From positions 12,735 to 59,311 of the forward strand of contig NZ_RJMM01000005.1 in the NCBI RefSeq assembly GCF_003943655.1: a stretch of DNA of 46,577 bases, written 5' to 3'. Numbering within the stretch: the stretch's first letter is position 1; each line of letters starts with the position of its first letter. Shown here piece by piece: positions 32,656-40,977 of the stretch. Position numbers and translations under genes: made by a program. The notes under the pieces were generated by a model. It had not been told where the DNA came from, did not search any database, and saw only the letters and a list, made by a program, of their open reading frames with translations. The DNA comes from Streptococcus sanguinis (GTDB lineage Bacteria > Bacillota > Bacilli > Lactobacillales > Streptococcaceae).

Positions 32656-33102
32656 ATGAAGATTAGGATTGAGCTTGATACAGATATGGCAGAAACTGAA
32701 GTCGTTATCCGAACGGCTCAATATGGTGAAGAGGTGGCTCGGATTCAAGCAGCTCTTGAACAAGCCAACCGTCAACCGATAGCTTTCTATAAGGATACAA
32801 GTGAATATTTTGTCGATTTGAAGAATATTTTATTTTTTGAAACGGATGCTACCAAAATTTATGCTCATAGCAGGGATGATGCTTATGAAGTCAAATTGAA
32901 GCTATACGAATTAGAAGAGAGACTTCCGGCATATTTCTGTCGCATTTCAAAGTCTACTATTGCCAATGCCAAGGCTATTTACGCTTTGGATAAATCATTT
33001 TCGGGAACCAGTACTATCCAATTTTATGACACACATAAACAAGTGCACGTTTCCCGACACTACTATCAAATTTTAAAAGAAAAGTTAAACGAAACGAGGT
33101 AA
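32656..33102 (+). CDS. LytTR DNA-binding domain regulator
   Basis: This 148-residue protein has a LytTR domain without a receiver: FVDLKNILFFETDATKIYAHSRDDAYEVKLKLYELEERLP and FCRISKSTIANAKAIYALDKSF lead to VSRHYYQILKEKL. The N-terminal 50 residues resemble no receiver domain. I chose ATG 32656, 4 nt after AAAGGAGTGGCT; the upstream in-frame ATGs overlap the promoter. The membrane protein 5 bp downstream is probably its inhibitor or sensor, like LytTR regulatory systems such as HdrRM or BrsRM in S. mutans, although the partner here is LiaF-like. Confidence 0.88.
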   Translation: MKIRIELDTDMAETEVVIRTAQYGEEVARIQAALEQANRQPIAFYKDTSEYFVDLKNILFFETDATKIYAHSRDDAYEVKLKLYELEERLPAYFCRISKSTIANAKAIYALDKSFSGTSTIQFYDTHKQVHVSRHYYQILKEKLNETR

Positions 33103-33107
33103 TTTTC

Positions 33108-33770
33108 ATGAAAAAAACAATTTTTGGAATCGGCTTTTTAGTCTTGGCAGCTTGGGTTCTGCTGCAGGGGAATTTTGGGATTCCTGCCTTCAATTTTAAT
33201 ATTTGGCCCATGCTAGTAGTTGCAATGTTTGCCTATTTCGCCTTGGAAAATTTCTTAGAAAGAGACTTTGGCACTGGGCTGATCATGGCAGTTATTGCGC
33301 TGATTATTGCCAATGCCGTTTACCACTTTTTAGCTATTTCAACAGGAACCTTGGTTTTGGGTGGTATTCTGGCTTGCATCGGTCTCAATATGATTTTCAA
33401 GCCCCGGCGCATTTTTAAGGGGCGTATCTTCTCAACTGCCTCTTCTTCCTCAAAAGATGATATTGCTTTTGGCAGCGGCACGCGCTATATCAACTCAGAT
33501 AACTTCACCTATGAAAAGTTAGACTGTGCTTTTGGCAGTGCATCGGTTTATTTTGATAATGCGACTATCGAAGGGGACTCAGCAACTTTTGAAGTGGATC
33601 TGTCTTTTGGCAGTGTGATGCTTTATGTGCCCAGCGACTGGCGTGTAGAGCTGGATGTAGATAATGCCTTTGGCTCTGTCTACAATCCCCGCAATGTCAA
33701 TGAAAAGAGAAAAACTCTCTATGTCAAAGGCAACGTAGCTTTCGGTTCTTTGAAGATTAGCTATGTTTAG
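33108..33770 (+). CDS. LiaF-like membrane protein (DUF2154), partner of LytTR regulator
   Basis: The 220-residue protein has about four N-terminal helices in residues 1-105, then a soluble beta-rich C-terminal domain. Five FGS turns repeat in it (FGSGTRYIN, FGSASVYF, FGSVMLYV, FGSVYNPR, FGSLKIS) at about 20-25-residue intervals, typical of the LiaF/cell-wall-active-antibiotic-response (PF09922) fold. LiaF inhibits the LiaRS envelope-stress system, but this gene sits with a LytTR regulator and has no kinase partner. I infer that it holds the LytTR protein in check at the membrane. ATG 33108 starts 5 bp after the regulator gene. Confidence 0.83.
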   Translation: MKKTIFGIGFLVLAAWVLLQGNFGIPAFNFNIWPMLVVAMFAYFALENFLERDFGTGLIMAVIALIIANAVYHFLAISTGTLVLGGILACIGLNMIFKPRRIFKGRIFSTASSSSKDDIAFGSGTRYINSDNFTYEKLDCAFGSASVYFDNATIEGDSATFEVDLSFGSVMLYVPSDWRVELDVDNAFGSVYNPRNVNEKRKTLYVKGNVAFGSLKISYV

Positions 33771-33807
33771 GAAAACGGATTAATTTCGAAACTTTGGACA
33801 AATGTAC

Positions 33808-33836
33808 TTGTCAAACGTCAAGTTTTTTGGTAATAT
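33808..33836 (+). promoter_or_regulatory. rpmB: Promoter of rpmB
   Basis: TTGTCA (33808-33813), a 17-bp spacer and TAATAT (33831-33836). A near-palindrome of TTTGGACAA/TTGTCAAA overlaps the -35. Confidence 0.75.
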
Positions 33837-33896
33837 AGGAAGGTATGTGGTGCTAGCACATCCGTAATATTAGATCTAATAGGAGGAAACACGATA

Positions 33897-34085
33897 ATGG
33901 CTAAAGTATGTTACTTTACTGGTCGTAAGACTGTATCAGGAAACAACCGCTCTCACGCGATGAACCAAACAAAACGCGCTGTTAAACCAAATCTTCAAAA
34001 AGTTACTGTTTTGATTGACGGTAAACCTAAAAAAGTTTGGGCTTCAGCTCGTGCCCTTAAATCAGGTAAAGTTGAACGCGTTTAA
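33897..34085 (+). CDS. rpmB: 50S ribosomal protein L28
   Basis: L28 is a large-subunit protein. The 62-residue sequence is complete: [20 protein letters not shown], then [14 protein letters not shown] and the basic tail [12 protein letters not shown]. The cysteine at position 5 is not part of a CxxC pair, so this is the non-zinc form. ATG 33897 follows AATAGGAGGAAACACGATA. The spelling is highly biased, as for ribosomal genes. It is monocistronic with a strong terminator. Confidence 0.97.
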   Translation: MAKVCYFTGRKTVSGNNRSHAMNQTKRAVKPNLQKVTVLIDGKPKKVWASARALKSGKVERV

Positions 34086-34094
34086 TTTTTATTT

Positions 34095-34123
34095 AAAAGG
34101 ATGGAAATTTTCCGTCCTTTTTT
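34095..34123 (+). terminator. Rho-independent terminator of rpmB
   Basis: AAAAGGATGGAAA pairs with TTTCCGTCCTTTT (one G-U-like mismatch pair), followed by a T6 run. Confidence 0.88.
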
Positions 34124-34167
34124 GCTTGTAAATTTCCGCCTAGACAGTTGATTTAGACCCTTCCTCC

Positions 34168-34196
34168 TTTACACCCTGTATAAAATATGGTAGAAT
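34168..34196 (+). promoter_or_regulatory. Promoter of the Asp23-fakA operon
   Basis: TTTACA (34168-34173), a 17-bp spacer and TAGAAT (34191-34196) preceded by TGG. Confidence 0.72.
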
Positions 34197-34226
34197 AAAC
34201 TATAAAATACTTTTGAGGTACAAATT

Positions 34227-34592
34227 ATGACTGTGAAAATTAATACAAAAGATGGTCAAATTGAGCTGACTGATGATGTGATTGCGACAATCGTCGGCGG
34301 TGCAGCGACTGAAATTTTTGGTGTAGTTGGCATGGCCAGCAAAAATGCAATCAAGGATAATTTTCAAGCCCTTTTAGGAAAAGAAAACTATGCTAAGGGC
34401 GTGGTTGTGAAAGCGACTGATGAAGGTGATATCGCAGTTGATGTCTACACTGTGTTAAGCTATGGAGTCAAAATCAGCGAAGTTTCCAAAAACATCCAAG
34501 AGCGTGTTAAATTCAGTTTGGAAAACAAGCTCGGAATTACTGCCCATGCAGTGAATGTTTATATCCAAAATATTAAAGTCGTAGGAGAATAA
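34227..34592 (+). CDS. Asp23/Gls24 family envelope-stress protein (YloU-like)
   Basis: This 121-residue protein matches the Asp23/Gls24 family: IELTDDVIATIVGGAATEIFGVVGMAS, then VYTVLSYGVKISEVSKNIQERV and HAVNVYIQNIKVVGE. It is a YloU-type paralogue. YloU lies beside yloV/fakA in many firmicutes, and the gene pair is conserved here. The molecular function is not established. ATG 34227 follows TTTGAGGTACAAATT. Three bases separate it from fakA, so the two are translationally coupled. Confidence 0.9.
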   Translation: MTVKINTKDGQIELTDDVIATIVGGAATEIFGVVGMASKNAIKDNFQALLGKENYAKGVVVKATDEGDIAVDVYTVLSYGVKISEVSKNIQERVKFSLENKLGITAHAVNVYIQNIKVVGE

Positions 34593-34594
34593 TC

Positions 34595-36259
34595 GTGGCA
34601 AATATTACTACTAGTTTATTTCAAGAAATGGTGCAGGCGGCATCTACTCGCTTAAATAAACAGGCTGAATATGTAAACTCTTTGAATGTCTTCCCGGTTC
34701 CAGATGGCGATACAGGGACCAACATGGGCATGACCATTGAAAATGGTGCCAAGGAAGTGTCAGATAAGTCTGCTTCAACAGTTGGCGAAGCGGCGGGTAT
34801 CTTTGCGAAAGGCCTTTTGATGGGCGCGCGTGGTAACTCAGGAGTTATCACTTCCCAGCTTTTCCGCGGTTTTTCTCAAAGTGTGAAAGAGCATGAAGAG
34901 CTGACTGGTGAAGATCTAGCTCTGGCCTTTCAGTCTGGTGTAGAAGTGGCTTACAAGGCAGTTATGAAGCCGGTTGAGGGAACGATTTTGACTGTTTCCC
35001 GCGGTGCGGCTATCGGAGCCAAGAAGAAAGCTGAAGTCACTAATGATGCTGTAGAAGTTATGAAAGCAGCTCTTGAAGGAGCAAAGGCTGCTTTGGCTAA
35101 GACACCGGATATGCTGCCGGTTCTGAAAGAAGTCGGCGTTGTGGACTCTGGCGGTCAAGGGTTGGTCTTTATCTACGAAGGCTTCTTGTCTGCACTTACA
35201 GGCGAATATATCGCATCTGAGGACTTTGTGGCGACACCTGCGACCATGTCTGAGATGATCAATGCTGAGCATCATAAGTCTGTAGCTGGCCATGTGGCAA
35301 CAGAGGACATCACTTACGGCTACTGTACAGAAATCATGGTGGCTCTCAAGACAGGTCCAACCTATGTAAAAGACTTTGATTATGATGAATTTCGCAACTA
35401 CCTCAATGATTTGGGAGATTCCCTGTTGGTAGTCAACGATGATGAAATCGTCAAAGTCCATGTCCATACCGAAGATCCAGGACTGGTTATGCAGGAAGGT
35501 CTCAAGTATGGTAGTTTGGTCAAGGTCAAGGTTGACAATATGCGCAACCAGCACGAAGCACAGGTTGAAAAGGAAGAGCGCTCAGCTAAGCCGGCTCAAG
35601 AAAAAGAATTTGCGATTATTGCTGTAGTGGCTGGTGATGGTCTGGCTGAAATCTTTAAGGCTCAGGGAGTTGACTATATCATCTCTGGCGGTCAAACTAT
35701 GAACCCATCAACAGAAGACTTCATCAAAGCTGTGGAGCAAGTCAATGCTCGTAATATTATTATCTTGCCAAACAATAAAAACATCTTCATGGCAGCCCAA
35801 TCAGCAGCAGAAGTGATTGAGCAGCCTGCAGCAGTGATTGAGACTCGCACAATCCCTCAAGGTTTGACCAGTCTCCTAGCTTTTGATGGCAGCAAGACTA
35901 TTGAGGAAAACCAAGAGCGTATGACTGCAGCCTTGGCAGAAGTAGTCAGCGGCAGCGTGACGACTGCGGTTCGTGATACGACGATTGATGGCTTGGAAAT
36001 TCATGAGAATGACAACCTCGGTATGGTGGATGGCAAGATTGTTGTTTCTAATCCAGATATGCTGACAGCTTTGAAAGAAACGTTCAGCAAGATGCTCAAT
36101 GAAGACAGCGAGATTGTCTCTATCTATATCGGTGAAGACGGCAGCGAAGAGTTGGCTAGCAGTCTTGCTCAAGATTTAATGGAACAATTCGAGGATGTCG
36201 AAGTAGAAATTCATCAGGGCAGTCAGCCGGTTTATCCATATATTTTTAGTGTTGAATAG
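34595..36259 (+). CDS. fakA: Fatty acid kinase subunit FakA (DAK2 domain, YloV family)
   Basis: FakA phosphorylates a fatty acid bound to a FakB protein, feeding exogenous fatty acids into phospholipids. The 554-residue protein starts at GTG 34595 after TAGGAGAAT. The N-terminal DhaL/DAK2 domain has the metal-nucleotide motif NVFPVPDGDTGTNMGMTIE and LLMGARGNSGVITSQ, then VVDSGGQGLVFIYEG. The C-terminal half (about 320-554) is the regulatory region, ending SQPVYPYIFSVE. No FakB gene is in this window. Co-transcription with the YloU-type gene is conserved. Confidence 0.93.
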   Translation: MANITTSLFQEMVQAASTRLNKQAEYVNSLNVFPVPDGDTGTNMGMTIENGAKEVSDKSASTVGEAAGIFAKGLLMGARGNSGVITSQLFRGFSQSVKEHEELTGEDLALAFQSGVEVAYKAVMKPVEGTILTVSRGAAIGAKKKAEVTNDAVEVMKAALEGAKAALAKTPDMLPVLKEVGVVDSGGQGLVFIYEGFLSALTGEYIASEDFVATPATMSEMINAEHHKSVAGHVATEDITYGYCTEIMVALKTGPTYVKDFDYDEFRNYLNDLGDSLLVVNDDEIVKVHVHTEDPGLVMQEGLKYGSLVKVKVDNMRNQHEAQVEKEERSAKPAQEKEFAIIAVVAGDGLAEIFKAQGVDYIISGGQTMNPSTEDFIKAVEQVNARNIIILPNNKNIFMAAQSAAEVIEQPAAVIETRTIPQGLTSLLAFDGSKTIEENQERMTAALAEVVSGSVTTAVRDTTIDGLEIHENDNLGMVDGKIVVSNPDMLTALKETFSKMLNEDSEIVSIYIGEDGSEELASSLAQDLMEQFEDVEVEIHQGSQPVYPYIFSVE

Positions 36260-36263
36260 TATA

Positions 36264-36296
36264 AAAAGGCAATCGAAAGGTTGCCTTTTGTCATTT
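36264..36296 (+). terminator. Rho-independent terminator of fakA
   Basis: AAAAGGCAA pairs with TTGCCTTTT around an 8-nt loop; the tract continues into TTTTG and TCATTTTG. Confidence 0.87.
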
Positions 36297-36309
36297 TGTA
36301 GAAAATACT

Positions 36310-36338
36310 TAGACAAGAAACTGGTATTATGTTATACT
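36310..36338 (+). promoter_or_regulatory. Promoter of the lipoprotein gene
   Basis: TAGACA (36310-36315), a 17-bp spacer and TATACT (36333-36338) preceded by TGT. Confidence 0.72.
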
Positions 36339-36369
36339 GTAACAAATAAAAAGTAAAAAAAGGTGAACT

Positions 36370-36978
36370 ATGAAAAAATTTTTCATTCTTGTTATTTCTG
36401 CTTCGGTACTCTTGACGGGCTGTGTGCTTCCTAGCTTCAGCAAGCATCGTCCTAGACATTCTTCTGAATCAGCAGCTTCTTCTAGGCGGACTAAATCCAG
36501 CTCTAGCTCCAGCTCTAGCAAGTCATCCAGTTCTTCTTCTGAAAGTACAGAGATTGTCTCTAAAACCTTGGTTGGAGACATTGAAGGAATCCATCATCGT
36601 GATACAATTACCTATCAGGGCAAGAAAATCTTGAATCTTCGTATGGAATTGCTCACTTCCTTGCCAGAAGAAGCTAGTGCGGCATCAGCTACTTTGACTC
36701 CAGAGGAGATGACGACTATCATTCGTGAAGGAATGCAGTCTGATTCAAACTATGTAGCAGCTAAGAGTCTGGAAGGTGTCAATATTGATTATTCAGTTAC
36801 AGCAGAGAAGAAATTGCAGACCTTGATTGAAATTGATTTGCAAAAGGTCAATGTCGAAGAGGTGGAAAAGAACAGTTTCTTCCAAGGTTTTGGACTGAAG
36901 GATATTAAGGATATTACACCTGAGATGTTTATTCTGAGTCTGAAGCTCAATGGTCTCAAAGAAGAGGTACAGAGCTAA
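36370..36978 (+). CDS. Lipoprotein, SP0198/DUF1307-like
   Basis: The 202-residue protein has a lipobox LLTGC with the lipidated Cys18, after the signal sequence MKKFFILVISASVLL. A Ser/Arg-rich linker of about 40 residues follows (SSSSSSSSKSSSSSS). The mature domain of about 130 residues resembles SP0198/DUF1307 lipoproteins of streptococci (TYQGKKILNLRMEL, IREGMQSDSNY, GVNIDYSVTAEKK). The function is unknown; it is exposed at the outer membrane face. It lies alone between fakA and the ABC/TCS operon. Confidence 0.85.
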   Translation: MKKFFILVISASVLLTGCVLPSFSKHRPRHSSESAASSRRTKSSSSSSSSKSSSSSSESTEIVSKTLVGDIEGIHHRDTITYQGKKILNLRMELLTSLPEEASAASATLTPEEMTTIIREGMQSDSNYVAAKSLEGVNIDYSVTAEKKLQTLIEIDLQKVNVEEVEKNSFFQGFGLKDIKDITPEMFILSLKLNGLKEEVQS

Positions 36979-37095
36979 AGTTTAAAAGCGTTGGTCGCCT
37001 CATCTTACAGATTGAGTAGCTAGTTTATTGAAAAATTTTTTAGATTAGGCTGCTTTAATTCCAGTTTCTATCTAAATTGCAACAGACATACAACT

Positions 37096-37131
37096 AGTCG
37101 GTTCCTCTCAACGAGGGGGCCGGCTTTTTTT
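37096..37131 (+). terminator. Rho-independent terminator after the lipoprotein gene
   Basis: AGTCGGTTCCTC pairs with GAGGGGGCCGGCT around a TCAAC loop, with two G-U pairs, and is followed by a T7 run. Confidence 0.85.
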
Positions 37132-37204
37132 GTGTCTTCATGCAGAAGGGAGATAGACAGATTATTCCAATATTTGCTGGCTTTGTGCTCTAAAAGCGGA
37201 ATAG

Positions 37205-37231
37205 TGACATTTGTCATGTCAGCTGGTGACA
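37205..37231 (+). promoter_or_regulatory. Array of inverted pentamers, probable response-regulator site
   Basis: TGACA-TT-TGTCA (37205-37216) is followed directly by TGTCA-GCTGG-TGACA (37217-37231). The two imperfectly spaced dyads share the same pentamers. They lie about 30-60 bp upstream of a lone -10, the position used by activators. Binding by the NarL-type regulator encoded in the same operon is inferred. Confidence 0.6.
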
Positions 37232-37262
37232 AAATCAACTAGTAGGAAAAATTTCTTTGCCT

Positions 37263-37268
37263 TATAAT
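37263..37268 (+). promoter_or_regulatory. Perfect -10 without a -35, ABC/TCS operon promoter
   Basis: TATAAT (37263-37268) has no match to TTGACA at 16-18 bp upstream (the bases there read TAGTAG). This suggests that transcription depends on an activator. Confidence 0.6.
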
Positions 37269-37395
37269 ATAGTTAACAAAATGATAAAAGGTTGCTGTAA
37301 GAATTCAAAAAGCATTTGGTCTTTATTCTTCTTCCGGCTTTGGAAAAATAAAGGAAAGATGCACATGCGCTTTATCGAATCAAAGGAGGAGTAAA

Positions 37396-38271
37396 ATGGA
37401 ACTGATTGAAGTAAAGAAGCTTTCAAAAAGCATTCATGGTAAAGAGATTTTAAAGGATATTTCGTTTGAAATCTCCCAAGGTGACTGTGTGGCCTTGATT
37501 GGCCCCAACGGAGCAGGTAAAACGACTCTCATGGATTGTTTGTTGGGCGATAAGTTTCTGACAGCTGGTGAAGCAAGGATTCAGGGGCTCAAACCAACTG
37601 ACAATCATCTCAAGCAGTCTGTAGCGATTTTACCACAGGAAAATACAGTGGTGGAGGATTTGAAGGTCAAGGAACTCTTGGCGTTCTTCCAAGCTATTTA
37701 TCCAAATAGTTTGTCCAATCAAGAAATTGATGACTTGCTGCAATTTACAGACAAGCAAAAGAATCAGTTGGCCAGCAAGCTGTCTGGTGGACAAAAGCGT
37801 CTCTTCTCTTTTGTTCTGAGTCTGATTGGCCGTCCTAAGATTCTGTTCTTGGACGAACCAACTTCAGCTATGGACACCTCTACTCGTCAGCATTTCTGGG
37901 AAATTGTTAATCAGCTCAAGCAGCAGGGAGTGACCATTGTTTACTCCTCTCACTATATCGAAGAAGTTGAGCATACGGCAGACCGGATTTTGGTGCTGCA
38001 CAAGGGCGAGTTGATTCGCGATACAACGCCTTATGCCATGCGCAGTGAGGAGCAGGAAAAACACTTTACCTTGCCGCTGACTTATCAGTCTGTGCTGGAA
38101 AAACTGGATAATGTGACTGATTTAGAAATCAAGCAAAAGGCTTTATCTTTTGCTACTAGGGATGCTGGACAGGTCTGGCAGGTTCTTCAGGAAAACGGCT
38201 GTACAATCGAAGAGATTGAAGTACGTAACCGTACCCTCTTGGATAGTATTTTTGAAACGACACAAGAATAG
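37396..38271 (+). CDS. ABC transporter ATP-binding protein (linked to a two-component system)
   Basis: This 291-residue ATPase shows Walker A GPNGAGKTTL, Q-loop, signature LSGGQKRLFSF, Walker B ILFLDEPTSAMD and switch His in SSHYIEE. About 75 C-terminal residues follow the core. ATG 37396 follows AAAGGAGGAG. It is the first gene of a four-gene operon (ATPase, permease, kinase, regulator) with the same order as yvfRSTU of B. subtilis and the TCS11 locus of S. pneumoniae, known from recall. The likely cargo, perhaps an antimicrobial compound, is not shown. Confidence 0.9.
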   Translation: MELIEVKKLSKSIHGKEILKDISFEISQGDCVALIGPNGAGKTTLMDCLLGDKFLTAGEARIQGLKPTDNHLKQSVAILPQENTVVEDLKVKELLAFFQAIYPNSLSNQEIDDLLQFTDKQKNQLASKLSGGQKRLFSFVLSLIGRPKILFLDEPTSAMDTSTRQHFWEIVNQLKQQGVTIVYSSHYIEEVEHTADRILVLHKGELIRDTTPYAMRSEEQEKHFTLPLTYQSVLEKLDNVTDLEIKQKALSFATRDAGQVWQVLQENGCTIEEIEVRNRTLLDSIFETTQE

Positions 38272-38281
38272 GAGAGTAATC

Positions 38282-39016
38282 ATGAAAAATATGGCAAGTC
38301 TTATGAAGATTGAGTTGATTTTAATGAAGCGGCAGGCTGCTTATTATCTCTTGTCTATTGGTCTGCCCAGCGTATTTTACCTGATTTTCTCAGGAATGAT
38401 GTCTGGAAGTGATACGCCTGAACATGTGCTTCGAGGCTACCTCTTCTCTATGACTCTTTTTAGTATCATGTCTAGTGCTTTCTTTAGCATTCCAAGCACT
38501 TTACAGTCTGATAAAAATAATAACTGGCAAAAAATGATTCAGCACTCGCCGATTTCTATGGTAAAATATTATATATCAAAACTTTGCAGTACGCTGTTGA
38601 CTTTTATGCTTTCTATTATCGTAGTCTTCTCAATTGGGCATTTTGTTCGCGGGGTTAATCTGCCAATGGTGGACTGGCTTCTTATTGCCGTGATCCTTCT
38701 GGTAGGAAGTGTGGTCTTTATTGCCATGGGTGTATTGGTCAGTCTCTTGCCAAGTGCTCAGCTCATGTCTGTAGTGGGCAATATCGTCTATATGGCACTG
38801 GCTGTTCTGGGCGGTCTATGGTTCCCTCTGACTATGTTCCCAAAATGGCTCCAGCCAATCGGTAAGTTGACGCCAAGTTATCAACTGATGCAGGTTGTGT
38901 CTTCTTATCTAGAACACCATCAGTTCAATGGCAAGGCAGCTTTGATTGTTCTGATTTATACGGTTTTGGTCAGCATTCTTGTGCTGCAGCTCAAAAAGCG
39001 AATTGAGGTAAAATAA
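38282..39016 (+). CDS. ABC-2 type transporter permease
   Basis: The 244-residue membrane protein has six predicted helices. ATG 38282 is preceded by AGGAGAG and begins 10 nt after the ATPase gene; longer starts would overlap that gene. The segment NNNWQKMIQHSPISMVKYYISKL and the late VVGNIVYMALAVLGGLWFPLTMFP are typical of drug-export ABC-2 permeases. It partners with the preceding ATPase. The kinase gene starts 5 bp after its stop. Confidence 0.87.
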   Translation: MKNMASLMKIELILMKRQAAYYLLSIGLPSVFYLIFSGMMSGSDTPEHVLRGYLFSMTLFSIMSSAFFSIPSTLQSDKNNNWQKMIQHSPISMVKYYISKLCSTLLTFMLSIIVVFSIGHFVRGVNLPMVDWLLIAVILLVGSVVFIAMGVLVSLLPSAQLMSVVGNIVYMALAVLGGLWFPLTMFPKWLQPIGKLTPSYQLMQVVSSYLEHHQFNGKAALIVLIYTVLVSILVLQLKKRIEVK

Positions 39017-39020
39017 AAGC

Positions 39021-40121
39021 ATGTGGGAAAAGCTTAAACAAGTCCACTATATGTTTCATATTGCGCTGGTCTTTATCATCTTTCCAGTGGCGGGAGTAAT
39101 CAGCGGGGAATACCCGCTTTTCCTCTTGCTTGGGACAGCTATTTTTGTTGCGGCTTACTATGCGGTTTTGCTAAGTAACCATCGCCTTATTCAATTTTTT
39201 TCTTGGTGGTTCTTGGTTGTTTACATATACTATGGTTCTGTCTGGCTAAATACAGGTTTTACCTGGTATATTTTTTATCTATCTAATCTGCTGATTTATG
39301 AGCTGGATGATGTCTCGTTTAAATCCTGGCGTTTTTGGACCTTTATTGATTTGCAGCCTGCTATTGTGCTGACTAATTATTTGATGGGTCATGTTGGTCC
39401 AGCAGAACTACTCTTCTTTATTGTCACTTTTCTCTTTTCAGATGGCTTGACCTTTGGTCTCCATCGGATTCAGACAACCGAGCGAATCAAGGAAGAAAAG
39501 ACCAAACAAAATGCCCAGCTGAATCTCTTTCTAGCAGAAAATGAGCGCAATCGGATTGGTCGAGACTTACATGATAGTCTAGGACACACCTTTGCTATGC
39601 TCAGTGTCAAAGCGGAGCTGGCTCAGCAGTTTTTGCAGATGGAAGCCTATGAAAAGGCAGCAAAAGAACTGCAGGAAGTGCAAGAGATTAGTAAGAAGTC
39701 CATGGCTGATGTTCGGCGGATTATTAATGATCTAAAGAATCGGACGCTGGACGAGGAACTAGTGACCATTCGTGCCATGCTGGAGATGAGCGGTGTTCAG
39801 GTAGAAATGGATAACCAGCTCAATGTTGCCAGTGTCCCACCGAGTCAGCAGTCAACAATCAGTATGATTTTGCTGGAGGCTGCTACCAATATCATCAAGC
39901 ATGCCAAGGCTAAAAAGAGTAATTTTTCTTTGGTAAAGAAAAACGAAAAGCTTATTTTAGACATTCAGGATGATGGTTGTGGTTTTCAGAAGCTGACCGG
40001 ACGGGAGTTGCATAGTATTCGAGAGCGGCTGTCTGCCTTATCAGGAAAGCTTGAGATTCTTAGCAGCCAAGATCCAACATGGATTCGAATTGAATTGCCA
40101 TACGGAGGGAAGGAAGCATGA
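39021..40121 (+). CDS. Sensor histidine kinase, NarL/DesK-type (HisKA_3)
   Basis: The 366-residue kinase has about five N-terminal helices (residues 10-155) with little extracellular sequence, suggesting membrane-embedded sensing. The dimerisation domain carries the phosphorylated His184 in [14 protein letters not shown]. The ATP-binding domain shows the N-box [17 protein letters not shown] and G1-box [11 protein letters not shown]. It would phosphorylate the regulator encoded by the gene overlapping its last 4 bp. Envelope or antibiotic stress sensing coupled to the ABC transporter is inferred from operon linkage. Confidence 0.92.
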   Translation: MWEKLKQVHYMFHIALVFIIFPVAGVISGEYPLFLLLGTAIFVAAYYAVLLSNHRLIQFFSWWFLVVYIYYGSVWLNTGFTWYIFYLSNLLIYELDDVSFKSWRFWTFIDLQPAIVLTNYLMGHVGPAELLFFIVTFLFSDGLTFGLHRIQTTERIKEEKTKQNAQLNLFLAENERNRIGRDLHDSLGHTFAMLSVKAELAQQFLQMEAYEKAAKELQEVQEISKKSMADVRRIINDLKNRTLDEELVTIRAMLEMSGVQVEMDNQLNVASVPPSQQSTISMILLEAATNIIKHAKAKKSNFSLVKKNEKLILDIQDDGCGFQKLTGRELHSIRERLSALSGKLEILSSQDPTWIRIELPYGGKEA

Positions 40122-40717
40122 AACTTTTGTTAGCAGAAGATCAAAGTATGCTGAGAGATGCCTTAGCTCAGCTCTTACAGCTGCAGCCAGATGTCGAAGA
40201 AGTCTATCAGGCCGCAGATGGGCAGAAGGCTATTGACTGTCTTAACTCAGAAACTGTTGATGTAGCTATTTTGGACGTGGAAATGCCCCACCAAACCGGC
40301 CTAGACGTTCTCGAATGGGTCAAGGCCAATCGACCCAACATCAAGGTCATCATCGTCACAACCTTCAAGCGACCGGGCTACTTTGAGCGAGCTGTTAAGG
40401 CGGATGTAGATGCTTATGTGCTCAAAGAGCGCAGCATTGCGGATTTGATGAAGACCATCCATACCGTTCTAGATGGGCAAAAGGAATATTCGCCGGAATT
40501 GATGGAGGTGCTAATGACCAGTAGGAATCCTCTCTCTCAGCAGGAGAGGCTAGTCCTGCAAGCTGCGGCGACTGGCCTGTCCAATAAAGAAATTGCTGAA
40601 AAACTCTACTTGTCAAATGGAACGGTTCGTAACTATATGTCTGCTATTTTGACCAAGCTAGATGCTGAAAATCGAACAGAAGCAGTCCGAATCGGTCAAG
40701 AGAAAGGCTGGTTATAG
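40118..40717 (+). CDS. Response regulator, NarL/LuxR family
   Basis: This 199-residue regulator has a receiver domain with the acidic pocket LLAEDQSM, phospho-acceptor Asp53 in [13 protein letters not shown], and Lys in VLKERS. A LuxR-type helix-turn-helix follows ([43 protein letters not shown]). It overlaps the kinase gene by 4 bp (ATGA). It probably binds the pentamer array at 37205-37231 and activates its own operon. A strong terminator follows at 40800. Confidence 0.94.
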   Translation: MKLLLAEDQSMLRDALAQLLQLQPDVEEVYQAADGQKAIDCLNSETVDVAILDVEMPHQTGLDVLEWVKANRPNIKVIIVTTFKRPGYFERAVKADVDAYVLKERSIADLMKTIHTVLDGQKEYSPELMEVLMTSRNPLSQQERLVLQAAATGLSNKEIAEKLYLSNGTVRNYMSAILTKLDAENRTEAVRIGQEKGWL

Positions 40718-40799
40718 CTGGAAGATTCAGCTTCGTAGAAAAGATGAGGAGCGGGAGCTTTCCCATAAACGGAACATTTGAGAGCTAATAATTCTAATG

Positions 40800-40834
40800 A
40801 AAAGTCAGTACTATAGATATAGTTCTGGCTTTTT
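40800..40834 (+). terminator. Rho-independent terminator of the ABC/TCS operon
   Basis: AAAAGTCAG pairs with CTGGCTTTT, and an inner ACTAT/ATAGT stem continues the helix; the T-run is part of the 3' arm. Confidence 0.88.
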
Positions 40835-40896
40835 ATCTTTTGTTTGAAAAACATTCGGATTTAGATAAAAAATCAAGAAAAAAATTAACTAGCGGC

Positions 40897-40924
40897 TTGC
40901 AATTTTTTTCAAAAATGTTATCAT
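40897..40924 (+). promoter_or_regulatory. Promoter of the ilvBNCA genes
   Basis: TTGCAA (40897-40902), a 16-bp spacer and TATCAT (40919-40924) preceded by TGT. Confidence 0.75.
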
Positions 40925-40940
40925 AGTAGAAAGCTTTTTG

Positions 40941-40955
40941 AATTTTTAGAAAATT
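40941..40955 (+). promoter_or_regulatory. CodY box in the ilvB leader
   Basis: AATTTTTAGAAAATT matches the consensus AATTTTCWGAAAATT at 14 of 15 positions. It lies just downstream of the predicted transcription start, where bound CodY would block transcription when branched-chain amino acids are plentiful. Confidence 0.8.
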
Positions 40956-40977
40956 GTAAATAAATGAAAGGGGAAGA

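Larger units (their letters stand above)
36979..37395 (+). other. Intergenic region between the lipoprotein gene and the ABC/TCS operon
   Basis: This 417-bp stretch holds the lipoprotein terminator (37096-37131), an array of TGACA/TGTCA pentamers (37205-37231), a -10-only promoter (37263-37268) and a ~120-nt untranslated leader ending in AAAGGAGGAG. I see no gene in it. Confidence 0.65.
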
